Source: Phycisphaeraceae bacterium | GTDB lineage: Bacteria; Planctomycetota; Phycisphaerae; Phycisphaerales; Phycisphaeraceae | Length of the DNA: 51,702 nucleotides | Assembly (NCBI GenBank): GCA_002716625.1 | Contig: PBAS01000046.1 | Location: 1 to 51,702, forward strand | Reading direction: 5' to 3' | Shown here: positions 36,262-44,766 of the stretch, one piece after another | How positions within the stretch are numbered: the stretch's first letter is position 1 | Layout: every line of letters starts with the position of its first letter | Program-made: the position numbers and the translations under genes | Notes under the pieces: generated by a model | Told to the model about the DNA's origin: nothing | What the model saw: the letters and a program-made list of their open reading frames with translations, nothing else | Databases searched by the model: none

Positions 36262-38028
36262 TCACATGTCCTCTTCATATATCTTGTCCCCGCGGTGCAA
36301 TCGCAGCGCAATTCGTGCGGTCTGCAAACCTGCGCGTTGGGTAGGACAATGAGCGGCAAGATAGCGAGTTGCTGCGATGAGAATATGCTCACCCTGCTCT
36401 GTTGCTCCCCACGATTCATATTGGCGTACGGCTGCCTCAATGACTTGCAATGCATGAAAATCAACATCTTCACGCACAACGGCAAATACAAGAGTGTTGA
36501 TGAGCGGCTTGACAGGGTAACCGGCCTTAAAATACTGCGCGACAATCGTGGCAGCTGCATCCACTTCGTGCCGCTGATCCAATCCGTCCAAAAGCTGCTT
36601 GAGAAGCAATGGGCCATCAGCAGTGGTTTTTGGCAATACCGATCGCTCTCCAGGCAGGCTTGCCGGTGGAACATTAAGAAACCGATCCATATAAACAGCG
36701 ATTGCAGCATGAAACACGGCACGAACAACGTCCGGCGAATCACTGCGACGCACCACCTGACACACGGCGTTGCAGTGTGTAAACGTATGTACTGGACCAA
36801 ACCAGTCACGAACATCATTAGCCAAAGAAAAACGAGCCAGCCGCATGGCAGCCGCATGGCAAATAAGCTTCATCAACTCGTGAGCTGAGGCACCCAAGGA
36901 CAATGCATTACCAAGCGCATCAATAATCGCGATCGGGTCTTCACCGAGCAACACATCGTCAAGCACAAGGGTGGGCAGCCATTTCTTACCGCAACCTTCT
37001 TGCATGAGTTTGGGCAGTTTTTCTTCAGCCTGATGCAGTGGTGGGATCAGATCAATCGGGTATCGCCATGCACTTGACTCTTCACCGCCACGAGCAGATA
37101 CAAGACCTGCAAGAATAAGAGGAAAAAGATCGGCCGCCTGATCCTCGCCAATAACATCCATGAGTTCAAAAGCCTTATTAACAAAATCAAGCGTATGGCC
37201 GGTGTTGGCGTAGGGGCGGTCTGTTACCGCAGCAACAACCAAGTCGTTCAATTCAGCCGCCGTCGCGTGACCTGTAATGGCGGTCAGGAATGTCCGTTCA
37301 GCACCATCACGATGACGCACAAGTGACCAGTGGCGGAACCACCGTTTGAGTGTCACCAGGTCATGAGCATCTGTGTCAAGTTCGTGCCTTAACCGGCGAG
37401 GCGCGGCGCCATTACAGTCCGTTGCCACTCGGCTAACTGCTTTAAACAGGGCAAAGTAAGCGGTCTCCTCATCCAGATAAGAGTGCAGATTGGCAACTGC
37501 GGCAAGACTGGTCATACCCGCCTGCCACTGATCGTGATTGACACTTCCGAACTGCGCAATCTGACACACCAGATCCTCCAACCCCTTACCGGACTTAAGA
37601 AGGCCGAGGAGCCCCTTGCCTTGAATCAGGCTGATGTTCTGGTGCATACCGCGTTCAAGACGCGCCGCATAATAGTCAGCGGTGGCGGCGAGTTTGGGGG
37701 CACGGGCCACGTAGACGGCATCATCATGGACCGCACAATCATATGAAGGCAGGTCATCAGCAAAAAGATCGAAAGTACACCCGCTACAAAGATCAAAGCG
37801 TGCCTCATGCCAATGACAGGTCACGATCCCATCTTTCACAGAACCCTTGTGCATGGGAAAACCCATGTGCGGACACCGGTTATCAACTGCCATTGGCCGT
37901 CCATCGTTGTAGAAGACCGCAATGGGTCTATCTCCACCCCGCACCACGACAACCCCTTTATGGCGTAGTTCATCCAGTGTGCTGACATGAACAGATGGGG
38001 CAGGCGTGGCAATCGTATGTATGGTCAT
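36262..38028 (-). CDS. Rieske [2Fe-2S] protein with long helical C-terminal domain
   Basis: 588 aa. Residues ~15-108 form a Rieske domain with C52-P-H54 and C71-H-W-H74, the CxH...CxxH cluster ligands, as in bacterial ring-hydroxylase ferredoxins. The following ~470 residues are mostly helical, rich in His (RWFRHWSLVRHRDGAER, VHTFTHCNAVCQVVRR, ASAHELMKLICHAAAMRLAR), with no mononuclear-iron H-x(4)-H-x-D motif of ring-hydroxylating oxygenases that I can see. No signal peptide. It probably couples electron input to an unknown oxidation. It is transcribed toward the pseudopilin gene. AGGT lies nine nucleotides before the ATG. Confidence 0.78.
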   Translation of the reverse strand: MTIHTIATPAPSVHVSTLDELRHKGVVVVRGGDRPIAVFYNDGRPMAVDNRCPHMGFPMHKGSVKDGIVTCHWHEARFDLCSGCTFDLFADDLPSYDCAVHDDAVYVARAPKLAATADYYAARLERGMHQNISLIQGKGLLGLLKSGKGLEDLVCQIAQFGSVNHDQWQAGMTSLAAVANLHSYLDEETAYFALFKAVSRVATDCNGAAPRRLRHELDTDAHDLVTLKRWFRHWSLVRHRDGAERTFLTAITGHATAAELNDLVVAAVTDRPYANTGHTLDFVNKAFELMDVIGEDQAADLFPLILAGLVSARGGEESSAWRYPIDLIPPLHQAEEKLPKLMQEGCGKKWLPTLVLDDVLLGEDPIAIIDALGNALSLGASAHELMKLICHAAAMRLARFSLANDVRDWFGPVHTFTHCNAVCQVVRRSDSPDVVRAVFHAAIAVYMDRFLNVPPASLPGERSVLPKTTADGPLLLKQLLDGLDQRHEVDAAATIVAQYFKAGYPVKPLINTLVFAVVREDVDFHALQVIEAAVRQYESWGATEQGEHILIAATRYLAAHCPTQRAGLQTARIALRLHRGDKIYEEDM

Positions 38029-38225
38029 GGTTAAACTACCTAGTAAAACCTGCCTTGATCGGACCTGATGTACCGATCATGTTAAACCGAATTGTAACCG
38101 AGGTGTTTGCGGACCTTAGAATACGGGCTTGAGTCTGCCGTATATCCGCAACAGATTCATTTTGTACTCAAGTCGAAACGCTGCACTTTTACACCAAGAG
38201 ACGTAACATTTTCACCAGCGCCGTG

Positions 38226-39431
38226 TCAGTTTCGCTGACTATATCCAAGCACCAGGACACTAATCGCAAGAACCGACACTGTTACAGGTTCCGGGATCAA
38301 TGCCTGTGGTTCATAACCTTGTAGCCCCTGGCCGCCTGGCAACTGTCCAACACCACTCCAGTTAGCGCCCAAAACACCTAGGTCCGCTACGTCGACAGCA
38401 CCATCGCCATTAGCGTCACCATCGGAAAATATCATCTCAGTCAAATTGAAGTTAGCGCCTAGGATGCCTAGATCCGCCACATCGATAACGCCGTCACAGT
38501 TGAAATCCACAGGCAATGCACCTGCGCCACCTGAACCACACTCCGCGGCCAGCACACCGAGAATCACATTGTCATATAACGCGTTTTCGAAAGAGATGGC
38601 ACCACCCCCCAACTGAATTTTTGATATGTCGTAACCAGCTGACGACTCAATATTCTCAAGGATTTTCGTGTCGTTCAACCAGAGATCCATTCTTTGATCG
38701 GCGGCCTTGTAATGTAACGTGATATGGCCCTGGGGCATGGGCACATCAATAGGAGTAAATACCTCCTGATCCTGGATATCGAACTGAATCATCCGGTAAC
38801 GATCAGGCGTTCCATCAGGCAAAAAGGAACTGGCGTTATTCCCACCACCGCGTATCTCCATCAACTGGTAGTCGTTGTCCAGCCCGATCGCTTCAAAGAG
38901 TTTGTCGTTGCCATAGGTGTCACCGGGCGCCACCTCGATCTTGAAATCAAAAGAGAAAACCCAGTCTTTCGAATCGTCCATAGGCACGCCGTCAAACAGA
39001 CCCGGTCCCGGCGATGGCGTATTCTGATACGTCGCCACGGCACGCACGGTCGAATTGGCACAAAGGTTCTTTCCCGAACTAGGGCCCTGGTTGCCCGGAC
39101 ATTCCCAACCACCGTCATTGGAAAACGGCGATACACCTAGAATGAAGGCACCCTGAAGGAAGGCTGCTTGCCCCCAGTCGCGGGGTTTAAAATCCCAATT
39201 ATCGCAATCAAGAAGTTCATTATGATTCTTACCACTCGGGGCACCGAGCACAGCGCGAGCGGCATCTTGACTGCAACCATCCTCTGTGGTGTTTGGATCC
39301 CCGGAAAACTGAAAATCAATTCCCGGTTCGTTGGGATCCAAAAATGGTACAGGCGGCCCCGAAAAAACATTTGAACTACAGGTAATAGTCACCATAAGGC
39401 CGAAAAATAACCGTATGTACTGCATAATCAT
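38226..39431 (-). CDS. Secreted PEP-CTERM protein with dockerin-like repeats (GPPVPFLD family B, copy 4)
   Basis: About 401 aa from the ATG at 39431 (GGGAG four nucleotides upstream; a second ATG two codons on is equally placed). Signal peptide ends NVFS, and the mature protein begins GPPVPFLDPNEPG. N-domain GDPNTTEDGC and HNELLDCDNWDF; beta-rich part with KDWVFSFDFKIE, GHITLHYKAADQRMDLW, ISKIQLGGGAISFENALYDN. Linker CGSGGAGALPVDFNCDG leads into the dockerin pair and the tail IPEPVTVSVLAISVLVLG ending YSQRN, less basic than in the paralogues. Divergent from the Ldh2 pair at 39794. Confidence 0.87.
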   Translation of the reverse strand: MIMQYIRLFFGLMVTITCSSNVFSGPPVPFLDPNEPGIDFQFSGDPNTTEDGCSQDAARAVLGAPSGKNHNELLDCDNWDFKPRDWGQAAFLQGAFILGVSPFSNDGGWECPGNQGPSSGKNLCANSTVRAVATYQNTPSPGPGLFDGVPMDDSKDWVFSFDFKIEVAPGDTYGNDKLFEAIGLDNDYQLMEIRGGGNNASSFLPDGTPDRYRMIQFDIQDQEVFTPIDVPMPQGHITLHYKAADQRMDLWLNDTKILENIESSAGYDISKIQLGGGAISFENALYDNVILGVLAAECGSGGAGALPVDFNCDGVIDVADLGILGANFNLTEMIFSDGDANGDGAVDVADLGVLGANWSGVGQLPGGQGLQGYEPQALIPEPVTVSVLAISVLVLGYSQRN

Positions 39432-39793
39432 TTCTCTCCCAAGCCTAAATCTTTCTACCTCCACCGTGGCATTGGCTGTCACAGTTAATTATAACACCAC
39501 AGCATCTGTATTTCGTACTGGCTATAAAAAACCCGAGGATCATAGACATGAGCGTCAGTGATGCTTTCCAACGTAATTGGCCCTCAATGATGACCTGATT
39601 CATAAATGGCGAAATCCAGATCGTCCTAAAGATTAGACGCTCTGGCCTAGACCACTTACCCAAAGCTTCTAAATCAACACAGGCCATTGAACTGCAACCA
39701 CATGGCGAGCCCTCAGAACCATTGACGACTTCAATAAAACAATCAATGTTTAGCCCAAAGCGTTATGCACAGGAATCACGTAACATAATCAAC
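39432..39793. other. Divergent intergenic region; possible N-terminal extension of the Ldh2 gene
   Basis: 362 nt between the PEP-CTERM gene and the first Ldh2-type gene. The reading frame of the latter stays open back to TTG at 39722 and ATG at 39746, but that stretch has no counterpart in its paralogue and none of these starts has a ribosome site. No palindrome or RNA structure was noticed. Confidence 0.4.
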
Positions 39794-40885
39794 ATGGTGG
39801 ACGGCCGATCTTCTGTACACATACCTGCCACACATCTCAATCGGTTCGTACATGACTTATTCGTTGCTGCCAAAATCTCAGAAGATGATGCTACAACCAT
39901 CACCAATTTCATCATCACCCAAGAGCTTCATGGCAAACACACCCATGGCCTGAACGCAGTCTCCCAATATCTACAGGGCCTTGCCACAAATCGCATGAAA
40001 CCAAACCCCAATCAAGAAATCCTAAGCGACCGGGGCATGACGGCCATCATTGACGGGGACCATGGGATAGGCATTGTCGGGGGAATGAAGGGAATGCAAC
40101 TGGCGATCAAAAAGGCCAGAGTTGGTGGCATTGGGATGGTACTGGTGGTTAGAAACAACCATTTTCTTGCAACAGCGCCGTACTGCCTAGAGGCCGTACA
40201 TGCCGGGATGATTGGAATCGCGTTCTCGAACTCAAAGGTGGTCATGGGCTATCCGGGCACCCGAAAGAGATCCATCGGAAACCAACCTATCGGGTTTGGC
40301 ATCCCAACCAAAGCGGAGTACCCGATCCTGTTTGATACCTATCTGACTACTTCCAGTGGCACACTAAAGCAATGGCATCAAATAGGACAGCGTATCCCCG
40401 ATTGCCTGAAAGGACTGGACCGTAACGGACAACTGACCACCAATCCACAGTCTGTCCTTGATGGCGGAATGCCGCTACCCATCGGGGGCCACAAGGGAGC
40501 AGGTTTAGCTATTGCAGTTGAAGTTCTTACCGGGGTACTCGGTGACGCAGCATTTTTAAGTCAAATCACACCGCGTGGGCGAAAAGACAAAACATCCAAA
40601 ACTGATGCACCAAGCCACTGTTGCATCGCGATCGATACCCAGGCATTTATGCCCGTTGAATATTTCGAAACAAGAATCTCGCAGTTCATCATGGACCTAA
40701 AGGACAATCCATTAGCTGAAGGATCGGATATGATCCGATTACCTGGAGAAAAAGAGGCACAGACCAAACGTGAATATGAAAGGTGTGGCGTCCCAGTAGG
40801 AAGTAAAGTACAAAATTCCTTACGGGAGTGGGGGCAGAAGTTAGGCGTAATGTATCCTAAAAACCTTGGTTTTGGTGATGAATAA
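39794..40885 (+). CDS. Ldh2/malate-type NAD(P)H-dependent oxidoreductase, copy 1
   Basis: About 363 aa from the ATG at 39794 (starts at 39722 or 39746 are possible; none has a clear ribosome site). Family features: catalytic His in GKHTHGLNAV, IDGDHGIGIVGGMKGMQLAI, the VVRNNHFLATAPYCLEAVHA strand-helix, IGIAFSNSK, IGNQPIGFGIPT and PLPIGGHKGAGLAIAVEVLTGVL. Relatives reduce or oxidise 2-oxo/2-hydroxy acids (malate, sulfolactate, ureidoglycolate, diketogulonate) with NAD(P). Its stop overlaps the next gene's start by 8 nt, so the two are coupled. Which acid it uses is unknown. Confidence 0.87.
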   Translation: MVDGRSSVHIPATHLNRFVHDLFVAAKISEDDATTITNFIITQELHGKHTHGLNAVSQYLQGLATNRMKPNPNQEILSDRGMTAIIDGDHGIGIVGGMKGMQLAIKKARVGGIGMVLVVRNNHFLATAPYCLEAVHAGMIGIAFSNSKVVMGYPGTRKRSIGNQPIGFGIPTKAEYPILFDTYLTTSSGTLKQWHQIGQRIPDCLKGLDRNGQLTTNPQSVLDGGMPLPIGGHKGAGLAIAVEVLTGVLGDAAFLSQITPRGRKDKTSKTDAPSHCCIAIDTQAFMPVEYFETRISQFIMDLKDNPLAEGSDMIRLPGEKEAQTKREYERCGVPVGSKVQNSLREWGQKLGVMYPKNLGFGDE

Positions 40886-41975
40886 ACAAATTGGACAACG
40901 ACTACCAGTTGATCGTCTAAAGCAATTCGTGATTGACTTGTTCTTGGCGGCAGGTGTACCCCAAAATGACGCAACAACAATCGCTGACGCCATGATCGCA
41001 CAGGAGGTCCGAGGTAATACCACACATGGCATTCGAAGTGTCGACATGAACTTGCGCGGCTTGGTTGCTGGCCGGATCAAACCCAAACCTGATCACATAT
41101 TCCTTAGTGACCATGGCATGACCGCGGTACTAGATGGTGATCACGGCGTGGGCATCGTGGGTTGCATGAAGGGTATGCGGCACGCAATAAAAAAGGCGCA
41201 ATCCGGAGCCAAGGCTAAAGAAGGTTCCGGAGGTGGCGGCATTGGAATGGTCATCGTGGTGCGCAACAACCACTCTCTTGCTGCAACGCCCTATACCTTG
41301 GAAGCGACAAAGGCAGGGATGATCGGAATCACCTTCTCGAACACAAAGGGATCCATGGGCTACCCCGGCACCAATGCACGAGCCATTGGCAATACGCCCA
41401 TCGGGTTTGGTATTCCAACAGCCTGTGGCGATCCAATCCTTTATGACGCTTGCCTAACCACTTCAGGCGGGAATCTGCGGCAATGGATTCGCGAGGGTCA
41501 GCAAATCCCCGTTTCACTGCAGGGCCTTGATCCAGACGGACATCCAACGACCGACCCTCAACTTGTCCTCGAAGGAGGCACACCATTACCCATCGGTGGA
41601 CACAAGGGAGCCGGCCTAGCAATTTTGGTTGAGATTTTAACTGGTGTCTTAGGTGGCGCTGCGTTTCTTAGCCAGATTACACCACGTGGACAGAAGGATC
41701 CGACCGACAAGAACAATGCCGTCAGTCATTGTTGCCTGGCAATTGACATCAAGGCATTCATGCCCATTTCCCAGTTTGAAGCGCGCATGATGGAATTCAT
41801 CGCCGATCTTAAAGACAACCCATTAGCTGATGGTACCGACCAGATCCGAATACCCGGTGAACGAATGGCACAGACCAAACGCGAATGGGAGACCAATGGC
41901 ATTCCATTGGAAAGTGATGTGCAACAGAAACTGACCGAGTGGGCACAAAAGTTGGGTGTGATTTTCCCAGCCTAG
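40878..41975 (+). CDS. Ldh2/malate-type NAD(P)H-dependent oxidoreductase, copy 2
   Basis: About 365 aa from the ATG at 40878, inside the last codons of copy 1. Same order of motifs: GNTTHGIRSV with the catalytic His, LDGDHGVGIVGCMKGMRHAI, VVRNNHSLAATPYTLEATKA, ITFSNTKGSMGYPGTNARAI, PLPIGGHKGAGLAILVEILT. Copy 2 has a small Gly/Lys-rich insertion (QSGAKAKEGSGGGG) before the VIVVRNNH strand that copy 1 lacks. Cytoplasmic. Side-by-side, translationally coupled paralogues suggest a heteromeric enzyme or two related substrates. Followed 24 nt on by a broken Sel1 gene. Confidence 0.88.
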   Translation: MNKQIGQRLPVDRLKQFVIDLFLAAGVPQNDATTIADAMIAQEVRGNTTHGIRSVDMNLRGLVAGRIKPKPDHIFLSDHGMTAVLDGDHGVGIVGCMKGMRHAIKKAQSGAKAKEGSGGGGIGMVIVVRNNHSLAATPYTLEATKAGMIGITFSNTKGSMGYPGTNARAIGNTPIGFGIPTACGDPILYDACLTTSGGNLRQWIREGQQIPVSLQGLDPDGHPTTDPQLVLEGGTPLPIGGHKGAGLAILVEILTGVLGGAAFLSQITPRGQKDPTDKNNAVSHCCLAIDIKAFMPISQFEARMMEFIADLKDNPLADGTDQIRIPGERMAQTKREWETNGIPLESDVQQKLTEWAQKLGVIFPA

Positions 41976-41999
41976 GTCACAACGGATAAAATTCAGGGC

Positions 42000-42369
42000 A
42001 TGAAACTTCTACGCTTCATACTCATCATTATCGCCACGGGTCTACTGTGTGGCAATAATAAAATGGGTCCACATAAAATGCTTGGCAAAAGCCATGCTGA
42101 TTTATCGCTTCTGTTTAAACATCCTCTTGCCAAAAAAAAAAGGTGGAGAAAAGAAACCAACATTAAGCCTCGGTGTTATGTACTTGATCAGCAGAGGCGT
42201 GATCCAAGACTACGTGGAAGCTTATGCGTGGTACAATGTGGCATCTGCATATGGGGTAAAAGACGCAGTAAAAATGCGTGATTTAATTAAAAAGGAAATG
42301 GGTATCGCGCAGATCGCAGAAGGCCAGAAGAGGTCACGAGAGATAACGAGCACCATCTCCAAGAACTAG
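42000..42369 (+). pseudogene. Sel1-repeat protein with signal peptide, frame broken at an A10 run
   Basis: The ATG at 42000 opens MKLLRFILIIIATGLLCGNN, a secretion signal with a lipoprotein-like end (LLCG). That frame runs through ten A residues at 42132-42141 and then turns into unrelated sequence. The frame one base over, open after the A run, encodes a good Sel1 repeat: LGVMYLISRGVIQDYVEAYA, WYNVASAYGVKDAVKMRD, then the usual family end IAQIAEGQKRSREI. With nine A residues the two join into a 122-aa exported Sel1 protein. Either a sequencing/assembly error, a recent inactivating slip, or expression through polymerase slippage on the A run. Sel1 repeats mediate protein contacts. Confidence 0.72.
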
Positions 42370-42586
42370 CTTGGGAAAACACACCTCAGTTGGTTATACC
42401 ATTGAGTTCGCGGCTGTTAGGATAACCACTAAGAATTGCCGTAAGCACAGATACCCCAAACAGGCAATTGGTGAAAACCATTTGGTTTTTCTTTCTTTAA
42501 TAACTGATAATGACTTCAGCCTCCGTGACGGTTATACCCGGCCAACACCCCACTATTTTTTTCTTCAGATTACACCCCGTTGCCAT

Positions 42587-44059
42587 TCATTTCGCCCGTG
42601 CCACGGGGTGCTCGGAGATGCTTGCACTACGACCCGGGGAGTCCAGGTTACCCATCCCCACAAAGGTAGCATCGCCGAATTTAAAAAGGTCACCGGTACC
42701 CCCGGGAAGTGCAATTTGGATCTGACCGTTTTCAGGCACAAGTATTTCCGGTACACCGGTTTTTCTCGACAACCGTGCGACCTTCTTCACCGTAGGTGCA
42801 AATTGCAACGTCAGGACCATCCCTGCCTGATCGGCAGTTACATCTTCTCCGTGACGAAGATTGACAATCATGAAATACTGCCCGCCATGGTCATCCCTAA
42901 AGAAACCGATCAAACCATCCTGTCCTTGCACTGAGTCCTGAATGGTGATTTCGTTGAGCAGTTCAGCCACACGAGACTTATGATAAAACGGCGATAACCC
43001 CGTGGGTGCCAGTAGTAATGAGCCGGGCCCCTGGACTCCTTCAGCTAGAACGTACCGAATATCGGTGCTCGTAAGAAACCGAAGGGTTTTCCCAAGATGA
43101 GAGACTTCCGAGTTAAGCTTGGTGACATCATGGTAAAGTCGGGTTCGCTTTAATTCATGATCCAAAAGGCTGCGATCTTCGTCATGCGGCCAGTCATACA
43201 TAAAATACGCAATACCGGTAAAACCAAACGCCAGTGACGAGTAGACTTGCATTCGAACATCCGATTCACTGGGATACCGGCAGCGGCCCTTTGATTCGTA
43301 CGCCTGCACCCAAATCCAATAGGGAAGATGATGTTTCAACCCGGCCTTCCGCAGTGCAGACAGCATCAGGAAATACTTGTTCTTGAGGTACCATTTTGGA
43401 TCTAACTTCTCGGGAACCCAAAAGGGATATACGTCCGCCATCAAGACATCCGGCTTGATGATTCGAGCAAAGTCGTCAAGAAAATCATCGTAGGTATAAG
43501 GAACGGGGGTATCATCATAGATGCCATCCCCAAGGTATTTCGTACCTGCGCGATCAGGGCTTGAATATCCGTGAGCCTTCAAGGGGCTGATGGGGTTGGC
43601 ATTTGAGTACACAAGCGCATCAGGAAACCGACGTTTAATTTCCGCCACAGCCTTACCTGCACTAGAAAAAGCCGGAAGCTTGGGCTCGTCATATACCAAC
43701 ACACCTGCAGCACCGGAATAGATCTCGATAATATTCTCCAGTTTCGACCACTCATCTGCATGTATTCCGTCCGGCGTGACACGAACCTTGTTGACATGGC
43801 AGTGATATGGAATCCCTTGGCGGATCGCCGCTTCGTAAATCGGCAGGCGGTGTTTCCAGGCGAAGACCGTATTGAACCCACCCTCGGAAATCCAATCGTT
43901 ATCCTTGACTGCTTCACCGAGAACCGTCGGGGCCATAAGGGTGAGCGGATGACTGCGAACCCATTGGGTTCCGAAGTCATCAGGCCGCTTCCCTTGGGCG
44001 CTTGATTTCACAGTTAGCATTAGCACAAGAACCAACGCCGTGACGACAGCTTGTTTCAT
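42587..44059 (-). CDS. Secreted glycosidase-like TIM barrel protein
   Basis: 490 aa, ATG at 44059 with AGGAG ten nucleotides upstream. Signal peptide residues 1-21 end SSAQ. The central part reads as a beta/alpha barrel: GGFNTVFAWKHRLPIYEAAI, GIPYHCHVNKVRV, AAGVLVYDEPKLPAFSSAGK, FPDALVYSNANP, DVLMADVYPFWVP, YWIWVQAYESKGR, LAFGFTGIAYFMYDWPHDED. YDEP and MADVYP place acids at strand ends as in GH-A-clan-like proteins. A C-terminal beta domain (YFMIVNLRHGEDVTADQAG) follows. Periplasmic or extracellular. Exact substrate and family are unclear to me. Confidence 0.7.
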   Translation of the reverse strand: MKQAVVTALVLVLMLTVKSSAQGKRPDDFGTQWVRSHPLTLMAPTVLGEAVKDNDWISEGGFNTVFAWKHRLPIYEAAIRQGIPYHCHVNKVRVTPDGIHADEWSKLENIIEIYSGAAGVLVYDEPKLPAFSSAGKAVAEIKRRFPDALVYSNANPISPLKAHGYSSPDRAGTKYLGDGIYDDTPVPYTYDDFLDDFARIIKPDVLMADVYPFWVPEKLDPKWYLKNKYFLMLSALRKAGLKHHLPYWIWVQAYESKGRCRYPSESDVRMQVYSSLAFGFTGIAYFMYDWPHDEDRSLLDHELKRTRLYHDVTKLNSEVSHLGKTLRFLTSTDIRYVLAEGVQGPGSLLLAPTGLSPFYHKSRVAELLNEITIQDSVQGQDGLIGFFRDDHGGQYFMIVNLRHGEDVTADQAGMVLTLQFAPTVKKVARLSRKTGVPEILVPENGQIQIALPGGTGDLFKFGDATFVGMGNLDSPGRSASISEHPVARAK

Positions 44060-44299
44060 GATTGTGATTCTCCTGCAGTATGGCGGTTAAAATGCTTGCA
44101 AAAGAGATCTCTATTCCAAGACAACTCTTATTGGGCTGGCAATCACGCCATCACTCATGTTCTTTCATTTAATCATTTCACTCTTGATCACGGTAAAACA
44201 CAACACAGTTTAATAACGCAACTTCAAGGGTAAACAAACAGGCTCGTATAACAGAAATCCGCGGCCGCAAATCGCCCTTTATGCAAGACCATGCGCCAA

Positions 44300-44372
44300 A
44301 GCCACCTTCCGGACTCGAACCGGAGACCTGCGGTTTACAAAACCGCTGCTCTACCAACTGAGCTAAGGTGGC
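44300..44372 (-). tRNA. tRNA-Thr (anticodon UGU)
   Basis: 73-nt cloverleaf on the minus strand. Acceptor GCCACCT/AGGTGGC, D arm GCTC-AGTTGGTA-GAGC, anticodon stem GCGGT/ACCGC around TTTGTAA (anticodon TGT), T arm TCCGG-TTCGAGT-CCGGA. Discriminator U. CCA is not encoded. Confidence 0.96.
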
Positions 44373-44766
44373 GGATGACGGTTTACGTTATCCATCATCA
44401 TGGCCATCGTCAATCACTACACAGGAGTGATGACAAAGTGAAAACCATTTCATTGGCGCATAGGCACAACAGCACACATTTTATTTTCAGCCGTGACAGA
44501 TGACGATATGTCATCAGATGACACATAACCAGATCACCCTTCAAACCCACAACAAGACAAGCAGCCGTTTTTAATACTGATGAATACCGCTCATAACACC
44601 CGCAGAAATATTTAAGAGGCTCAATGCGACCAGCAACAATTACCACCAGCACCAACCGGATCCCGCTGGAACCTATTCCCACAAAACAAGTGCTGCTACT
44701 CCGGATAAAACCCTACGTCCCAAAGAACCAACTTTAACACACACAATTCAAGGCAGGCATCTCTGC
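44373..44766. repeat. Intergenic region with clustered GATGAC/GTCATC half-sites
   Basis: No credible gene between tRNA-Thr and the TlyA-type gene. GATGAC occurs at 44374, 44429, 44499 and 44517, and GTCATC at 44510. The last three form GATGAC-N5-GTCATC and TGTCATC-A-GATGACA (44509-44523), overlapping palindromes, with an 18-nt direct-repeat step between 44499 and 44517. The same half-site palindrome occurs at 8535-8548. Could be regulator binding sites around the tRNA-Thr promoter. The part from 44524 to 44766 shows nothing recognisable. Confidence 0.4.
44385..44413 (-). promoter_or_regulatory. Putative promoter of tRNA-Thr
   Basis: On the minus strand, TTGACG (44413-44408), a 17-nt spacer and TAACGT (44390-44385) lie 12 nt before the tRNA, which would leave a very short leader. 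Consensus match only. Confidence 0.38.

Noticed and set aside
36204-36857. Long N-terminal extension in frame with the pseudopilin gene
   Set aside because: It overlaps the Rieske gene in another frame and reads as a shadow; the prepilin leader gives a better start.
42371-42934. 187-codon plus-strand ORF
   Set aside because: Mostly antisense to the 3' end of the secreted barrel gene; Cys/His-rich shadow without homology.
44291-44503. Plus-strand ORF with PDSNRRP over tRNA-Thr
   Set aside because: Antisense translation of the tRNA; a typical spurious ORF.
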